The notes below the pieces were generated by a model. It was not told the origin of the DNA. It ran no database searches and worked only from the letters and a program-made list of their open reading frames with translations. A stretch of 7,050 nucleotides of DNA from CAZTKP01 sp964614215. Its GTDB lineage: Bacteria > UBP6 > UBA1177. Position numbers and translations under genes: made by a program. This document shows positions 6,982 to 7,050 of the stretch, piece by piece (within the stretch, counting starts at the first letter, position 1; each line of letters starts with the position of its first letter). Location: assembly GCA_964614215.1 (NCBI GenBank), contig CAZTKP010000139.1, positions 1 to 7,050 on the forward strand, read 5' to 3'.

Positions 6982-7010
6982 AGGTTATTGAATTTGAAAA
7001 TTTTGTGCAA
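6982..7010 (-). promoter_or_regulatory. weak candidate promoter for the LRR lipoprotein
   Basis: Minus strand TTGCAC (7010-7005), 17-base spacer, TAACCT (6987-6982). The -35 is reasonable but the -10 matches only three of six positions. A GATAAT nearer the gene (upstream of the Shine-Dalgarno) has no partner -35 and would leave almost no leader. Confidence 0.2.
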
Positions 7011-7032
7011 GAAAAATTGTTCAGACTAGTCC

Positions 7033-7050
7033 GCCGACAACATTTTCGGC
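7033..7050. repeat. inverted repeat at the right edge
   Basis: GCCGA (7033-7037) and TCGGC (7046-7050) are exact reverse complements around an 8-base loop, and the stem may continue past the window. On the minus strand it is followed after about 20 bases by a T-run, too far for a standard terminator. It may be the terminator of an upstream gene or part of a regulatory site; the rest is out of view. Confidence 0.3.

Noticed and set aside
6945..7010. Upstream ATG (7010) for the LRR protein
   Set aside because: It would place 22 residues before the lipoprotein signal and lacks a Shine-Dalgarno; CTGGAG serves the ATG at 6944.
6679..7029. Plus-strand 116-residue frame opposite the LRR lipoprotein start
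   Set aside because: Hydrophobic Phe/Leu/Ser composition is what the antisense of this coding sequence would give; no supporting start site.

Overview
The window looks like a chromosomal segment of a Gram-negative bacterium with an AT-leaning genome. Every gene I can support is on the minus strand, so transcription runs right to left. Three things suggest a diderm: an LRR protein with a lipoprotein signal, a complete bacterial PNPase, and an S15-PNPase pair. I cannot place the phylum from sequence alone. The proteins do not look like a familiar enteric or Bacillus genome; a spirochaete, a deltaproteobacterial-type lineage or an uncultured candidate phylum are all possible.

Layout in transcription order, from the right edge. 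(1) Positions 6072-6944 encode a 290-residue lipoprotein with nine exact 22-residue leucine-rich repeats, preceded by a short upstream region with an inverted repeat at the window edge. (2) Positions 4606-5919 encode a CNNM/CorC-family (DUF21-CBS-CBS-CorC_C) membrane protein with a probable non-ATG start. (3) Positions 2994-4460 encode IMP dehydrogenase (guaB) behind its own clear sigma70-type promoter. (4) A second clear promoter drives rpsO (2586-2852), then pnp (271-2508), then dut, which overlaps the 3' end of pnp and runs off the left edge.

The rpsO-pnp-dut block is a translation, RNA-decay and nucleotide-hygiene operon: ribosomal protein S15, polynucleotide phosphorylase and dUTPase. 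The rpsO-pnp linkage is widespread in bacteria. guaB commits IMP to guanine nucleotide synthesis and is transcribed separately. The CorC-like protein probably handles divalent cations at the inner membrane. The LRR lipoprotein is the only gene without an assignable function.

This is mostly a housekeeping region and I see no defence system, mobile element, CRISPR array, RNA gene or phage module. The points that reward a second look are small. The pnp/dut overlap is built on an 18-nt tandem duplication that is in frame in both genes. GCCGA-type boxes are over-represented in the intergenic gaps, including an inverted pair around the rpsO -35. A 13-nt sequence is shared downstream of two unrelated genes. 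The CorC-like gene starts on TTG or ATT. The LRR lipoprotein has an unusually regular array. No gap between genes exceeds about 155 bases.
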